Positions 16,813 to 23,958 of a stretch of DNA of 54,650 bases are shown piece by piece (positions within the stretch are counted from its first letter, which is position 1; each line of letters begins with the position of its first letter). The notes under the pieces were generated by a model that was given only the letters and a program-made list of their open reading frames with translations, was not told the DNA's origin and did not search any database. A program made the translations under genes and the position numbers. The DNA comes from Candidatus Brachybacterium merdavium (lineage in GTDB: Bacteria; Actinomycetota; Actinomycetes; Actinomycetales; Dermabacteraceae): contig DWZH01000029.1 of NCBI GenBank assembly GCA_019118275.1, positions 1 through 54,650 of the forward strand, given 5' to 3'.

Positions 16813-17628
16813 GTGACTGCGCTCCCTGACCATCCCCCTGCGCGCCGCGAGGACCCGCGGATGCGCACGGCCGAGATGGCCGCCCTGAGGTTCTCCGACC
16901 TCCAGGAGGACGACCCCACCGACCGCGGTCCCTCACGGCCGCGCCTGTCCACCTGGCAGACCGCGCTGCTGGTCGCCGCAGGCGGCGGCGTCGGCGCGGC
17001 GCTGCGCCTGATCGTGACCCTGTCGATGCCCGCGGTCACCACCCCCACGCTGGTCGAGGTGCCCTGGGCGACGCTGTGGGTCAACCTGATCGGCTGCCTG
17101 GGTCTGGGCGCCCTGGTCGGGGCGCTGGAGATCCGTCCCGGCCGGCCCTGGATGCGGCCGCTGCTGGGCACGGGACTGTGCGGAGGCTTCACCACCATGT
17201 CCTCCGTGGTCCTGGAGGGCTCGGCCATGATCGGCGCGGAGTTCCCGATCCCGGCCCTCGGCTACGCGGTGGCCACCGTCGTGCTGTGCCTGGGCGCGGT
17301 GCTGACCGGATTCGTGCTGGGCCGCCGCCTGGCCCGCCGACGCGAGGACTCGGCGGGTCGGCGCGAGGACTCGGCTGGCCGTCGCGCGGAACGGCCGGGG
17401 ACGGCCAGCGCCCAGCCGGCCCGCGGCAGCGCTGCGACCGGCGGCGCCCACGGCACCGTCCACGCCGCCGAGGCCGTCGAAGCCTCCGGGAGCCACGGCG
17501 TCGACGGCGTCCCCGAGGGTCACGAGCCCCCTGAGGGTCACGAGCACGTCGAGGGTCCCGAGGATCTCGAGGCCCCTGACAGCCCCGACGACAGATCCGA
17601 TCCCGAGCAGAGCGAGGAGACCCGATGA
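16813..17628 (+). CDS. crcB: Fluoride channel subunit FluC/CrcB with long hydrophilic C-terminal tail
   Basis: 271 residues, about twice the usual size. Residues 45-180 form the four-helix FluC core: GGGVGAALRLIV, the pore-lining LWVNLIGC asparagine and GTGLCGGFTTMSS. The last 90 or so residues are a charged, low-complexity tail with two internal repeats (REDSAGR twice; then EGHEPPEGHEHVEGPED). FluC channels export toxic F- as dimers; two tandem genes usually mean an obligate heterodimer, here with the overlapping downstream gene. The tail is not part of the known channel. GTG start; an in-frame ATG 16 codons later would also keep the whole core. Confidence 0.88.
   Translation: MTALPDHPPARREDPRMRTAEMAALRFSDLQEDDPTDRGPSRPRLSTWQTALLVAAGGGVGAALRLIVTLSMPAVTTPTLVEVPWATLWVNLIGCLGLGALVGALEIRPGRPWMRPLLGTGLCGGFTTMSSVVLEGSAMIGAEFPIPALGYAVATVVLCLGAVLTGFVLGRRLARRREDSAGRREDSAGRRAERPGTASAQPARGSAATGGAHGTVHAAEAVEASGSHGVDGVPEGHEPPEGHEHVEGPEDLEAPDSPDDRSDPEQSEETR
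17341..17382 (+). repeat. 21-nt tandem duplication in the FluC tail
   Basis: Two adjacent 21-nt units beginning CGCGAGGACTCGGC, each encoding REDSAGR; they differ at three positions near their ends. This is in-frame expansion of a disordered tail. Confidence 0.7.
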
Positions 17629-18038
17629 GCGCCGGCATGCTGACGCTGGCGGTGCTGCTGGTCGCGATCGGCGGGGCGATCGGATCGCTGGGGCGCTGGG
17701 CGATCGCCGAGTACGGCCGGCGGTTGGTCGTCCACCACCGCTCCCGTGTCGACGCGGTGCGGATCGCGCCCTGGCTGACCGTCCTCGCCAATATGGTCGC
17801 CTGCTTCCTGCTGGGGATCGTCGTGGCCATGACCGGCTCGGCCACCGGGTCCGGGGAGCTGATCTACCTGCTGCTCGCGGCCGGAGTGTGCGGGGGACTG
17901 TCGACGATGTCCACCGCAGCGATGGACATCATCGAACTGGTGCGGGCGGGAGCGACCGCGGTCGCCATCGGCTACCTGCTGCTGAGCATCGGGGTGGGCA
18001 TGGCCATGCTGTGGATCGGACTGGTGATCGGCACATGA
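17625..18038 (+). CDS. crcB: Fluoride channel subunit FluC/CrcB, second copy
   Basis: A 137-residue, compact four-helix FluC protein: GGAIGSLGRWAIAEY, the helix-2 asparagine in VLANMVACFLLG, and AAGVCGGLSTMSTAA, the Phe-box/track region. It starts in an ATGA overlap with the longer paralogue, and the copD-ctaG start overlaps its own stop, so the three genes form one translationally coupled unit. With the first copy it should form the fluoride-exporting dimer. Confidence 0.9.
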   Translation: MSAGMLTLAVLLVAIGGAIGSLGRWAIAEYGRRLVVHHRSRVDAVRIAPWLTVLANMVACFLLGIVVAMTGSATGSGELIYLLLAAGVCGGLSTMSTAAMDIIELVRAGATAVAIGYLLLSIGVGMAMLWIGLVIGT

Positions 18039-19861
18039 GCGCCCCCGACCACAGCACCCGCACCGCCGGACGCGCAGCGGGGCCGGCCGCGCCCCGGCAG
18101 GCCCCGCCCGCTCGCCCCTCGCCGCTGCTGCTCGGCGCCGCCGCGGTGACGGTGGCTGTCCTGGCCCTGATCGCCGTGCTCGCCGCCGACGCCGCCGGAG
18201 GCAGCAACGTGGTGCTGCGCGACGCCGGTCTGATCGCACGCCGGGGCGCCCCCGTCTCGGCGTTGATCGCCGATCTCGCCGTGGCAGTGGCCCTGGGCGG
18301 GTCGGTCCTGGCCGGCTGGCTGCTGCGCGAGCCGGGCGACCGCACCCGCGCGATGACCCTCGTGGCGATCGCCGCGGCCGTGACCACGCTGGCCCGGGGC
18401 GCCTCCCTGGCGTTCTCGTATGCCGTGGCCACCGGGCAGGCCGTCGGCTCCGAGCGCTTCGGATCGGACCTGAACGTCTTCCTCGGCACCGACCTGGGGA
18501 TCTGGCTGGTGCTGGCATTGGTGGTCTCTGCGACGGCGACCACCATCGCCGTGACCGGGTCCTCGGTCACCGTGGCCCGCATCGTGGCGGTCGCGATCGC
18601 GATGGTGGGCTTCGCCAGCGCGATGACCGGCCATGCCGCGGGGGACGAGACCCATGAGGTCGCCACCTCCACGATGTTCGTGCACCTGCTGGCGGTGGGG
18701 ATCTGGCTGGGCGGGCTGGCCGTGCTGCAGCTGCTGCCGGCCAGCTCCCGCGACAACGGGCGGGTGGTGCGCGGCTACTCCCATCTGGCGCTGATCTGCT
18801 GGATCGCGCTGGCGCTGAGCGGCGTCTGGGCACTGGCGGTGCGCATGAACACTCCCGGCGAGGTGCTGACCAGCCCTTACGTGCAGCTCGGGGTGGCCAA
18901 GGCGGTGCTGCTGATCGCGCTGGGTGGGCTGGGGGCCTTGCAGCGCCGCCAGATCGCCACCGGTTTCGACGAATCCGCGGCGGCCGGTGCCCCCGCAGCG
19001 GCCGCGGTGGGCACCTACCGGCAGCTGGCCCTGCTGGAACTGGTGCTGCTGGGCTTGGCGGTGGCGCTGGCCGCGGCGATGAGCTCCTCCCCGCCCCCGG
19101 CGGAGGTCGTCACCCCGGAGGGCAGCCCCGCCTCGGTCCTGACCGGGTATCCGCTGCCCCCGGAGCCGGACCTGCTGACCGTGGCCACCCAGTGGCGCCC
19201 GGATCCGATGGGGATCGCGCTGGCCTGCGTGCTCATGCTGATCTGGTGGCGTCCGCAGGGCCCGGCCCGCGACCGCTCCGCGACGATCCGGCTGCTCCTG
19301 GGCTGCGCGGCGCTGCTGCTGGCCACCAACGGCGCCCTGAACGTCTACGCCAAGGTACTGATCTCGGTGCACCTGGCCCAGCATCTGCTGCTGATGGTCG
19401 TGGCGGGCGCCCTGCTGGGCAGCATCACCCCGGTGCCCGCCCGGGCCAGAGCCGTGCTCGGGCCGCGCTGGTGGCTGGCCGCGCTGGTGGCGGCCGCGCC
19501 CGTGCTGCTGCTGATCGCGATCTACGCCGGACCGCTGCTGATCCCGGCGATGGACGCCCACTCCCTGCACCTGGCGCTGCAGGGCCTGGCGCTGGGGGGC
19601 GGCGTGCTGAGCGTCCTGGCGGTGCGCGCCTCACAGCGCCCGCTGCCGGTGGTGGCCGCGCCGCTGCTGCTCCTGGTGGGCGCCGGCATCATGCTGGCCA
19701 GCACCGACCTGCTGATCGCCGCCAGCTGGTTCGGGGTGACCGGCCGGGACTGGATGCGCGATGCGCTCGCCGATCAGCACCTCGGCGGGTGGATCGTGAT
19801 CGCCCTGGCCCTGAGCAGCGCCGCCGTCGCGGCGCCCCTGCTGCGGCGCCGGCCCGGGTGA
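18035..19861 (+). CDS. CopD-CtaG fusion: copper resistance D domain plus cytochrome c oxidase assembly domain
   Basis: 608 residues with about 15 hydrophobic helices. The first half is CopD-like: helix pairs with GHAAGDETHEVATSTMFVHLLAVGIWLGGL, whose histidines are candidate copper ligands, and a conserved WIALALSGVWAL helix. The second half is the caa3-type CtaG domain (FVHLLAVG counterpart ISVHLAQHLLLMVV, then MDAHSLHLALQGLALGG and DLLIAASWFGVTGRDWMRDALADQHLGGW). Fusions of this kind are common in Actinobacteria, where they bring copper to the periplasm or to cytochrome oxidase. ATG start overlaps the FluC stop. Confidence 0.85.
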   Translation: MSAPDHSTRTAGRAAGPAAPRQAPPARPSPLLLGAAAVTVAVLALIAVLAADAAGGSNVVLRDAGLIARRGAPVSALIADLAVAVALGGSVLAGWLLREPGDRTRAMTLVAIAAAVTTLARGASLAFSYAVATGQAVGSERFGSDLNVFLGTDLGIWLVLALVVSATATTIAVTGSSVTVARIVAVAIAMVGFASAMTGHAAGDETHEVATSTMFVHLLAVGIWLGGLAVLQLLPASSRDNGRVVRGYSHLALICWIALALSGVWALAVRMNTPGEVLTSPYVQLGVAKAVLLIALGGLGALQRRQIATGFDESAAAGAPAAAAVGTYRQLALLELVLLGLAVALAAAMSSSPPPAEVVTPEGSPASVLTGYPLPPEPDLLTVATQWRPDPMGIALACVLMLIWWRPQGPARDRSATIRLLLGCAALLLATNGALNVYAKVLISVHLAQHLLLMVVAGALLGSITPVPARARAVLGPRWWLAALVAAAPVLLLIAIYAGPLLIPAMDAHSLHLALQGLALGGGVLSVLAVRASQRPLPVVAAPLLLLVGAGIMLASTDLLIAASWFGVTGRDWMRDALADQHLGGWIVIALALSSAAVAAPLLRRRPG

Positions 19862-19930
19862 TCCGGCGCCGCCGGGCCCGGATGATCCTGGTCCGGGGGT
19901 CTGGGTGATCCTGCTCCGGCGGCGCCGGAT
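19861..19930. terminator. Bidirectional terminator between convergent genes
   Basis: A perfect 15-bp inverted repeat, ATCCGGCGCCGCCGG and its complement, with a 40-nt loop. It begins on the last base of the copD-ctaG stop codon and faces the end of the flavoprotein gene. Confidence 0.6.
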
Positions 19931-19960
19931 CCGCCGCAGGTCAGAGTGATCAGCGTGCGG

Positions 19961-21367
19961 TCAGGTGAACAGGCAGCGCACGCTGCGCAGGCGCTCCAGG
20001 AGCTGATCACGATCGGCGAAGGGCACCAGCTGGCCGTCACCGGGGCGGATCGCCGAGACCGGCCGGCGCGCGGAGGCGGCCGTGCCCAGGGCGCCGCTCA
20101 CCCGGCCCAGCAGGCCGCCGCGAGGCGCCTGAGGCGGGAGCGCCGCGGCGTCGCCCGCCCCGCGCAGCCGCCGGAACCGCTCCACGGCGGGGGAGCCGTC
20201 ACGCACCCCGCGCAGCAGGTAGGCGGCGATGTCGGCCTGCTCGACCAGGATCGGCAGCACGCCTCCGGTCACGCGATGCTGACCCAGGACGATCAGGTCA
20301 TCACGCCCCCGGGGGAACGCCCCCAGGAACAGGTCCAGCTCCCCGGTGGAGGTACGCGGGATGACCTCCTCGGGCAGGTGGTCGGCGCCGGTCTCGTACC
20401 CGGTGGCCAGGATGATCACATCGGGCGCGTAGCCGGCGCCCTCGTCCTCGGCGTACACCAGGGAGCCGTCGGCGCGGACCCCCGTCACCGCACCGGTCGG
20501 GGTGATGCGGCCCTCGCGGACCCGGTCCAGCAGATCGTCGGAGACGATCATCTCGTCCTCGAGCAGTCCCTGCCTCGGCCGCGGCAGCCCGGCCGAGGCC
20601 GGGTCCCCGGCGGCGCGGGAGATCACGGTCTCGGCGATCTTCTGGTTCAGCTGCCCCAGCACGGCCGGCTCGCGGGAGGCGGCGACGTCGCCGGGCATCG
20701 AGCCGATGTGGCGCGGCACCACCCAGTGGCCGCTGCGCATCGCCCAGCGCACCTCGAGGGCGCGGCGAGCGGCATCGACGGCGATGTCGGCCCCGGACTG
20801 TCCGGCACCGACCACCAGCACCCGCTTGCCCTCCAGCCCGTCCGGGCCGGTCCACTCCTTGGCGTGCAGCACGGTCACGGATTCCGGCACGTCGTCGGCC
20901 CAGGCGGGCCGGTGAGGCCGCTCGGAGATGCCGTGGGCGGAGATCACCGCGGCGTAGATCCCGATCTCACCGGTGGACATCTCCACCTCCCACACCCCCT
21001 GGCCGAAGGGACGGGCCGAGCGCACCTCGGTGCGGGGCCGGAAGTGCGCGGTCAGGTCGTGGCGAGCGGCATAGGCCCGCAGGTACTTGCCCATCTGACC
21101 GGGGGACAGGAAGTCGGGGAAGGACACGGGCTGCACCAGGTCCTCGTACTGGGTGAAGGCGGTCGAGGAGACCATCTCCATCGCCGGCCACACCGGGGTG
21201 TCCTCGCGCTCCACGTCCCAGATCCCGCCGACGTGGGCGGCGCGGTCGACCAGGTCGAAGGGGACCTCCAGGGCCTTCAGGGCGGCGGCGGCGGCGAGAC
21301 CGGCCGGCCCCGCGCCGATGATCAGCACCTTCTCGCGGGTGGGGACCTGGTCGTGGAGCTCAGGCAT
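19961..21367 (-). CDS. FMO-like NAD(P)/FAD-dependent monooxygenase or oxidoreductase
   Basis: 468 residues. The FAD-binding IIGAGPAGLAAAAAL is at residues 16-30, and a second Rossmann motif for NADPH is VLVVGAGQSGADIAVDAA. Near the end VIILATGYE matches the ATGY motif of flavin-containing monooxygenases. Between them SFPDFLSPGQMGKYLRAYA is the usual FMO-type region. Such enzymes oxygenate N, S or carbonyl centres of small molecules; the substrate is unknown. The start MPELHDQ has a GGAAGG Shine-Dalgarno sequence about 9 nt upstream; a 28-residue longer form is possible but starts with non-conserved sequence. The gene stands alone, converging on copD-ctaG. Confidence 0.85.
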   Translation of the reverse strand: MPELHDQVPTREKVLIIGAGPAGLAAAAALKALEVPFDLVDRAAHVGGIWDVEREDTPVWPAMEMVSSTAFTQYEDLVQPVSFPDFLSPGQMGKYLRAYAARHDLTAHFRPRTEVRSARPFGQGVWEVEMSTGEIGIYAAVISAHGISERPHRPAWADDVPESVTVLHAKEWTGPDGLEGKRVLVVGAGQSGADIAVDAARRALEVRWAMRSGHWVVPRHIGSMPGDVAASREPAVLGQLNQKIAETVISRAAGDPASAGLPRPRQGLLEDEMIVSDDLLDRVREGRITPTGAVTGVRADGSLVYAEDEGAGYAPDVIILATGYETGADHLPEEVIPRTSTGELDLFLGAFPRGRDDLIVLGQHRVTGGVLPILVEQADIAAYLLRGVRDGSPAVERFRRLRGAGDAAALPPQAPRGGLLGRVSGALGTAASARRPVSAIRPGDGQLVPFADRDQLLERLRSVRCLFT

Positions 21368-21623
21368 CGATGAGGCCTTCCGGATCGGGCGGCGCGGGGC
21401 CGGGAGCGTTCCCCCTGGCACCCGGCTCAGCGGCGGGCGGACGAGGGCCATCCTAGTCGTCGTCGGCGCGGTCGGCCCGCTCAGCCGACGACCGCGATCA
21501 CCGATACCCCGACGGTGGGGCCGGGGCTCCTCGGCTGCGCGGGCCCCTGGCCGTGGGCGTCATCGGCGAGGCACTCGGCCGCGGTGGTCATCACCGGCCG
21601 CGCGGTCTGTGGTCCGGGTCCGG

Positions 21624-22646
21624 TCACCGCTGCTCGGTCCCACTGGTGCCGGCGGCTGCGGCGGCCTCGCGGGCCAGCAGCAGCGCCCCGGGCAGGCCGC
21701 TGGCGGCGGTGCGGTGCTCGCGGCCGTCGGCCTCGAGCCCGATCACCACCTCGTCGTGGATCGGCCCGGGGGAGGCCAGGACCGAACCGGCCAGCACCAC
21801 CGGCAACGTCAGCTGCGGATCCAGCGCCCGCACCGTGTCGGTGAAGTGACGGGTGGCGGTGTCGAGGATCTCGCGCGCCGCGGGGTCCTCGGGCACGGTT
21901 CCCGGCAGCGGCGCGAAACGACCCAGCGCCGCGGGGGAGGAGGCGGGGGCGAGCTCGTCCAGGGCCCGGATCAGGTCCTGGCGCACATCGCCGGTCGGGG
22001 ACGGCGGGGTCCGGCCCGCCCGCAGGTCCAGATCCAGCATCTCGCCCACGCGTTCGGTCAGCACCGTGCGCCGTCCCCGCTGGTCGAGGTCGGCCGCGAC
22101 CGCCTGCAGGGTGCGCCGGCCCAGCCAGACCGCGGAGCCGATGTCGCCCAGCAGCCAGCCCATCCCGTCGCGCCGGGCCACCCCTTCACGGCCCCGGAAC
22201 AGCACCGTCACCGCGCCGGTGCCCGAGAGCAGCAGGATCCCGTCATCGCCCACGCCGCCGCTCAGGAAGGCGGTGCGCAGATCGTCGCCGACCTGGACCG
22301 AGGCCGGATCGATGCCCAGCTCGGCGAGCCGCCCGGTGATCAGGTCCCGCACCTGCGCGGCATGGGAGGGGCCGGCCCCGGAGACCCCCAGGGCCACGGC
22401 CGCGATCCGTGGTGGCACCTCGAGGCGGGCAGCGGCATCGGCCAGGGCCCGACGGACCGTTTGGGCCAGGTGGTCCAGGGCCTGGGGGCCCGAGGATCGC
22501 AGATTGGCCCCGGGACCGTCGGCCTCGGCGAGCAGGCCCCGCTCTCCCTCGGCGCGAGCCACCTGGATGCGGGAACTGGTCGCGCCGATGTCGCCGGCGA
22601 TCACCACAGCGGGGGGCGTGGGGTGAGGGCTGTCCGTATCGGGCAT
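21624..22646 (-). CDS. BadF/BadG-family N-acetylhexosamine kinase (GlcNAc/MurNAc kinase type)
   Basis: A 340-residue ASKHA-fold kinase. Phosphate-1 loop AGDIGATSSRIQVA is at the N-terminus. LLLSGTGAVTVLF and RRDGMGWLLGDIGSAVWLGRRTLQAV are diagnostic for the N-acetylglucosamine-kinase subgroup, and VVLAGSVLASP is the adenosine motif. It phosphorylates an N-acetylated amino sugar at O6 using ATP. It is divergently transcribed from murQ with a 135-nt shared upstream region, and together they would turn MurNAc into MurNAc-6-P and then GlcNAc-6-P, as MurK-type kinases do. Whether GlcNAc, MurNAc or both are used is inferred from context. ATG appears leaderless. Confidence 0.85.
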   Translation of the reverse strand: MPDTDSPHPTPPAVVIAGDIGATSSRIQVARAEGERGLLAEADGPGANLRSSGPQALDHLAQTVRRALADAAARLEVPPRIAAVALGVSGAGPSHAAQVRDLITGRLAELGIDPASVQVGDDLRTAFLSGGVGDDGILLLSGTGAVTVLFRGREGVARRDGMGWLLGDIGSAVWLGRRTLQAVAADLDQRGRRTVLTERVGEMLDLDLRAGRTPPSPTGDVRQDLIRALDELAPASSPAALGRFAPLPGTVPEDPAAREILDTATRHFTDTVRALDPQLTLPVVLAGSVLASPGPIHDEVVIGLEADGREHRTAASGLPGALLLAREAAAAAGTSGTEQR

Positions 22647-22652
22647 ATCGGG

Positions 22653-22681
22653 ATCGTACGCCCAGGCCCGTCCCCTGTCGT
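22653..22681 (-). promoter_or_regulatory. Candidate promoter of the kinase gene (leaderless)
   Basis: On the minus strand ACGACA (-35), 17 nt, TACGAT (-10), then 6 nt to the ATG. Overlapping on the plus strand, TACGCT at 22682-22687 may be the -10 of murQ, so the two promoters would be back to back. Confidence 0.55.
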
Positions 22682-22781
22682 TACGCTGGGCCGAGCGGTC
22701 CTGCCGCGGCTCGACGGTGATCACCGGTGATCCGGGAGCGGCGTGGCCGCCGACCGCCGATCCGCGACCTTTGGAGCGACC

Positions 22782-23828
22782 GTGAACAACCTCCGCCCCG
22801 ACGAGGCGACCTCGCAGCCCGGACCGTCCGCCGAATCCGGCCGCGACCGCTTTCCGGACGGCTCCTCGGGTCGCTCCCCCTCGAACCTGGTCGACCTCGT
22901 CTCCCCGACCGAGGAGCGCAACCCCGCCAGCGCCGAGCTCGACGCCCTCGATGCCCGCGGGGCCGTGGAGCTGATCCTCGATGAGGACGCGAAGGTCGCC
23001 GCCGCGGTGCGGGCACGGTCGGCGGTGATCGCCGAGCTGGTCGAGCAGTGCGTGCAGGCGATCGAGGCGGGCGGCACGGTCCACTACATCGGTGCCGGCA
23101 CCTCCGGGCGACTGGGCGTTCTCGACGCGGTCGAGCTCGCCCCGACCTTCAACGCCGACGAGTCCATGGTCACCGCCCATCTGGCCGGCGGGCCCAGCGC
23201 CTTCGTCGAGGCGGCCGAGGGCGCCGAGGACGATGCCGGGGCCGGCGCCGAGCTGGTGCGGCGGGTCTGCGGGGACCACGATGTGGTGATCGGCCTGGCG
23301 GCCAGCGGCCGCACCCCCTTCGTCGGCGGCGCGCTCCGTGCCGCCCGGGACGCGGGCCTGCCCACCGCCCTGATCTCCGCCAACCCCGAGGCCGAGCTGG
23401 CCCCGGCCGCCGACCACGCGATCCTGCTGGACGTCGGCCCCGAGGTGCTCACCGGATCGACCCGGATGAAGGCCGGCACCGCTCAGAAGCTGACCTTGAA
23501 CGCCCTGTCCACGGCGACCATGGTGCGCTTGGGCACCACCTACGGGAACCTGATGATCGATGTACGCGCCACCAACGCCAAGCTGGTCGGCCGCACCGTG
23601 CGGATGCTCGTGCAGGCCACCGGCGCCGAGCCCGCCCATGCCGCCGAGGTGCTCGAGGCCGCGGACGGCCATCTGCGCACCGCCCTGGTGGCCCTGCTGG
23701 CAGGGGCCGACGTCCAGGACGCCGCCCGCGCGGTGGCCGAGCACCCGCGCGACTCGCGACGCCACGGCGACCCGGCAGGGATCCGTGCGGCCGTCGCGGC
23801 TCTGCGCACGAACACCGACCCCGTCTGA
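22782..23828 (+). CDS. murQ: N-acetylmuramic acid 6-phosphate etherase
   Basis: 348 residues. The SIS-fold signature GAGTSGRLGVLDAVELAPTF carries the catalytic Glu region, and STRMKAGTAQKLTLNALSTATM is the second family signature; HYIGAGTSG and NPEAELAPAADHAILLDVGPEVLTG complete the match. MurQ removes D-lactate from MurNAc-6-P to give GlcNAc-6-P in cell-wall recycling. The GTG start was chosen because TTGGAG lies 5 nt before it; an upstream in-frame GTG at 22743 is possible. The first 45 residues are a Ser/Pro-rich extension beyond most MurQ proteins. The divergent kinase gene supplies its substrate. Confidence 0.92.
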   Translation: MNNLRPDEATSQPGPSAESGRDRFPDGSSGRSPSNLVDLVSPTEERNPASAELDALDARGAVELILDEDAKVAAAVRARSAVIAELVEQCVQAIEAGGTVHYIGAGTSGRLGVLDAVELAPTFNADESMVTAHLAGGPSAFVEAAEGAEDDAGAGAELVRRVCGDHDVVIGLAASGRTPFVGGALRAARDAGLPTALISANPEAELAPAADHAILLDVGPEVLTGSTRMKAGTAQKLTLNALSTATMVRLGTTYGNLMIDVRATNAKLVGRTVRMLVQATGAEPAHAAEVLEAADGHLRTALVALLAGADVQDAARAVAEHPRDSRRHGDPAGIRAAVAALRTNTDPV

Positions 23829-23871
23829 GGCCCGAGCCCGGCGCCGAGCACCCGTCGGCCCCGTAATCACC

Positions 23872-23900
23872 TCGACACCGGTCCGGCCCGGGCCCTACGG
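23872..23900 (+). promoter_or_regulatory. Promoter of the ABC-F leader, leaderless on the leader peptide
   Basis: TCGACA (-35), exactly 17 nt, TACGGT (-10), then 6 nt to the ATG of the three-codon leader. TAATCA lies directly before the -35, an A+T patch in the position WhiB7 proteins favour; WhiB7 control is a guess. Confidence 0.6.
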
Positions 23901-23907
23901 TCTTCCC

Positions 23908-23919
23908 ATGCGTCTGTGA
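23908..23919 (+). CDS. Three-residue leader peptide Met-Arg-Leu before the ABC-F gene
   Basis: ATG CGT CTG TGA begins where the promoter's transcript should start and ends 39 nt before the ABC-F start. Met-Arg-Leu is, from memory, the beginning of the ErmDL peptide on which macrolide-bound ribosomes arrest. Its stop overlaps the 5' arm of a hairpin whose 3' arm abuts the ABC-F start codon. This arrangement fits antibiotic-dependent translational attenuation. No experiment supports it here, and a chance ATG-to-stop run of three codons is the alternative. Confidence 0.5.
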   Translation: MRL

Positions 23920-23957
23920 TCAGCCCCGTCCCGCCGCCCCGTGACCAGGAGCTGATC
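23918..23957 (+). promoter_or_regulatory. Candidate translational attenuator hairpin
   Basis: GATCAGC (23918-23924) pairs perfectly with GCTGATC (23951-23957). The loop holds most of the AGGAG ribosome site (23947-23951), and the 3' arm ends 1 nt before the ABC-F start codon. A ribosome paused on the leader would cover the 5' arm and open the start. Confidence 0.5.
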
Positions 23958-23958
23958 C

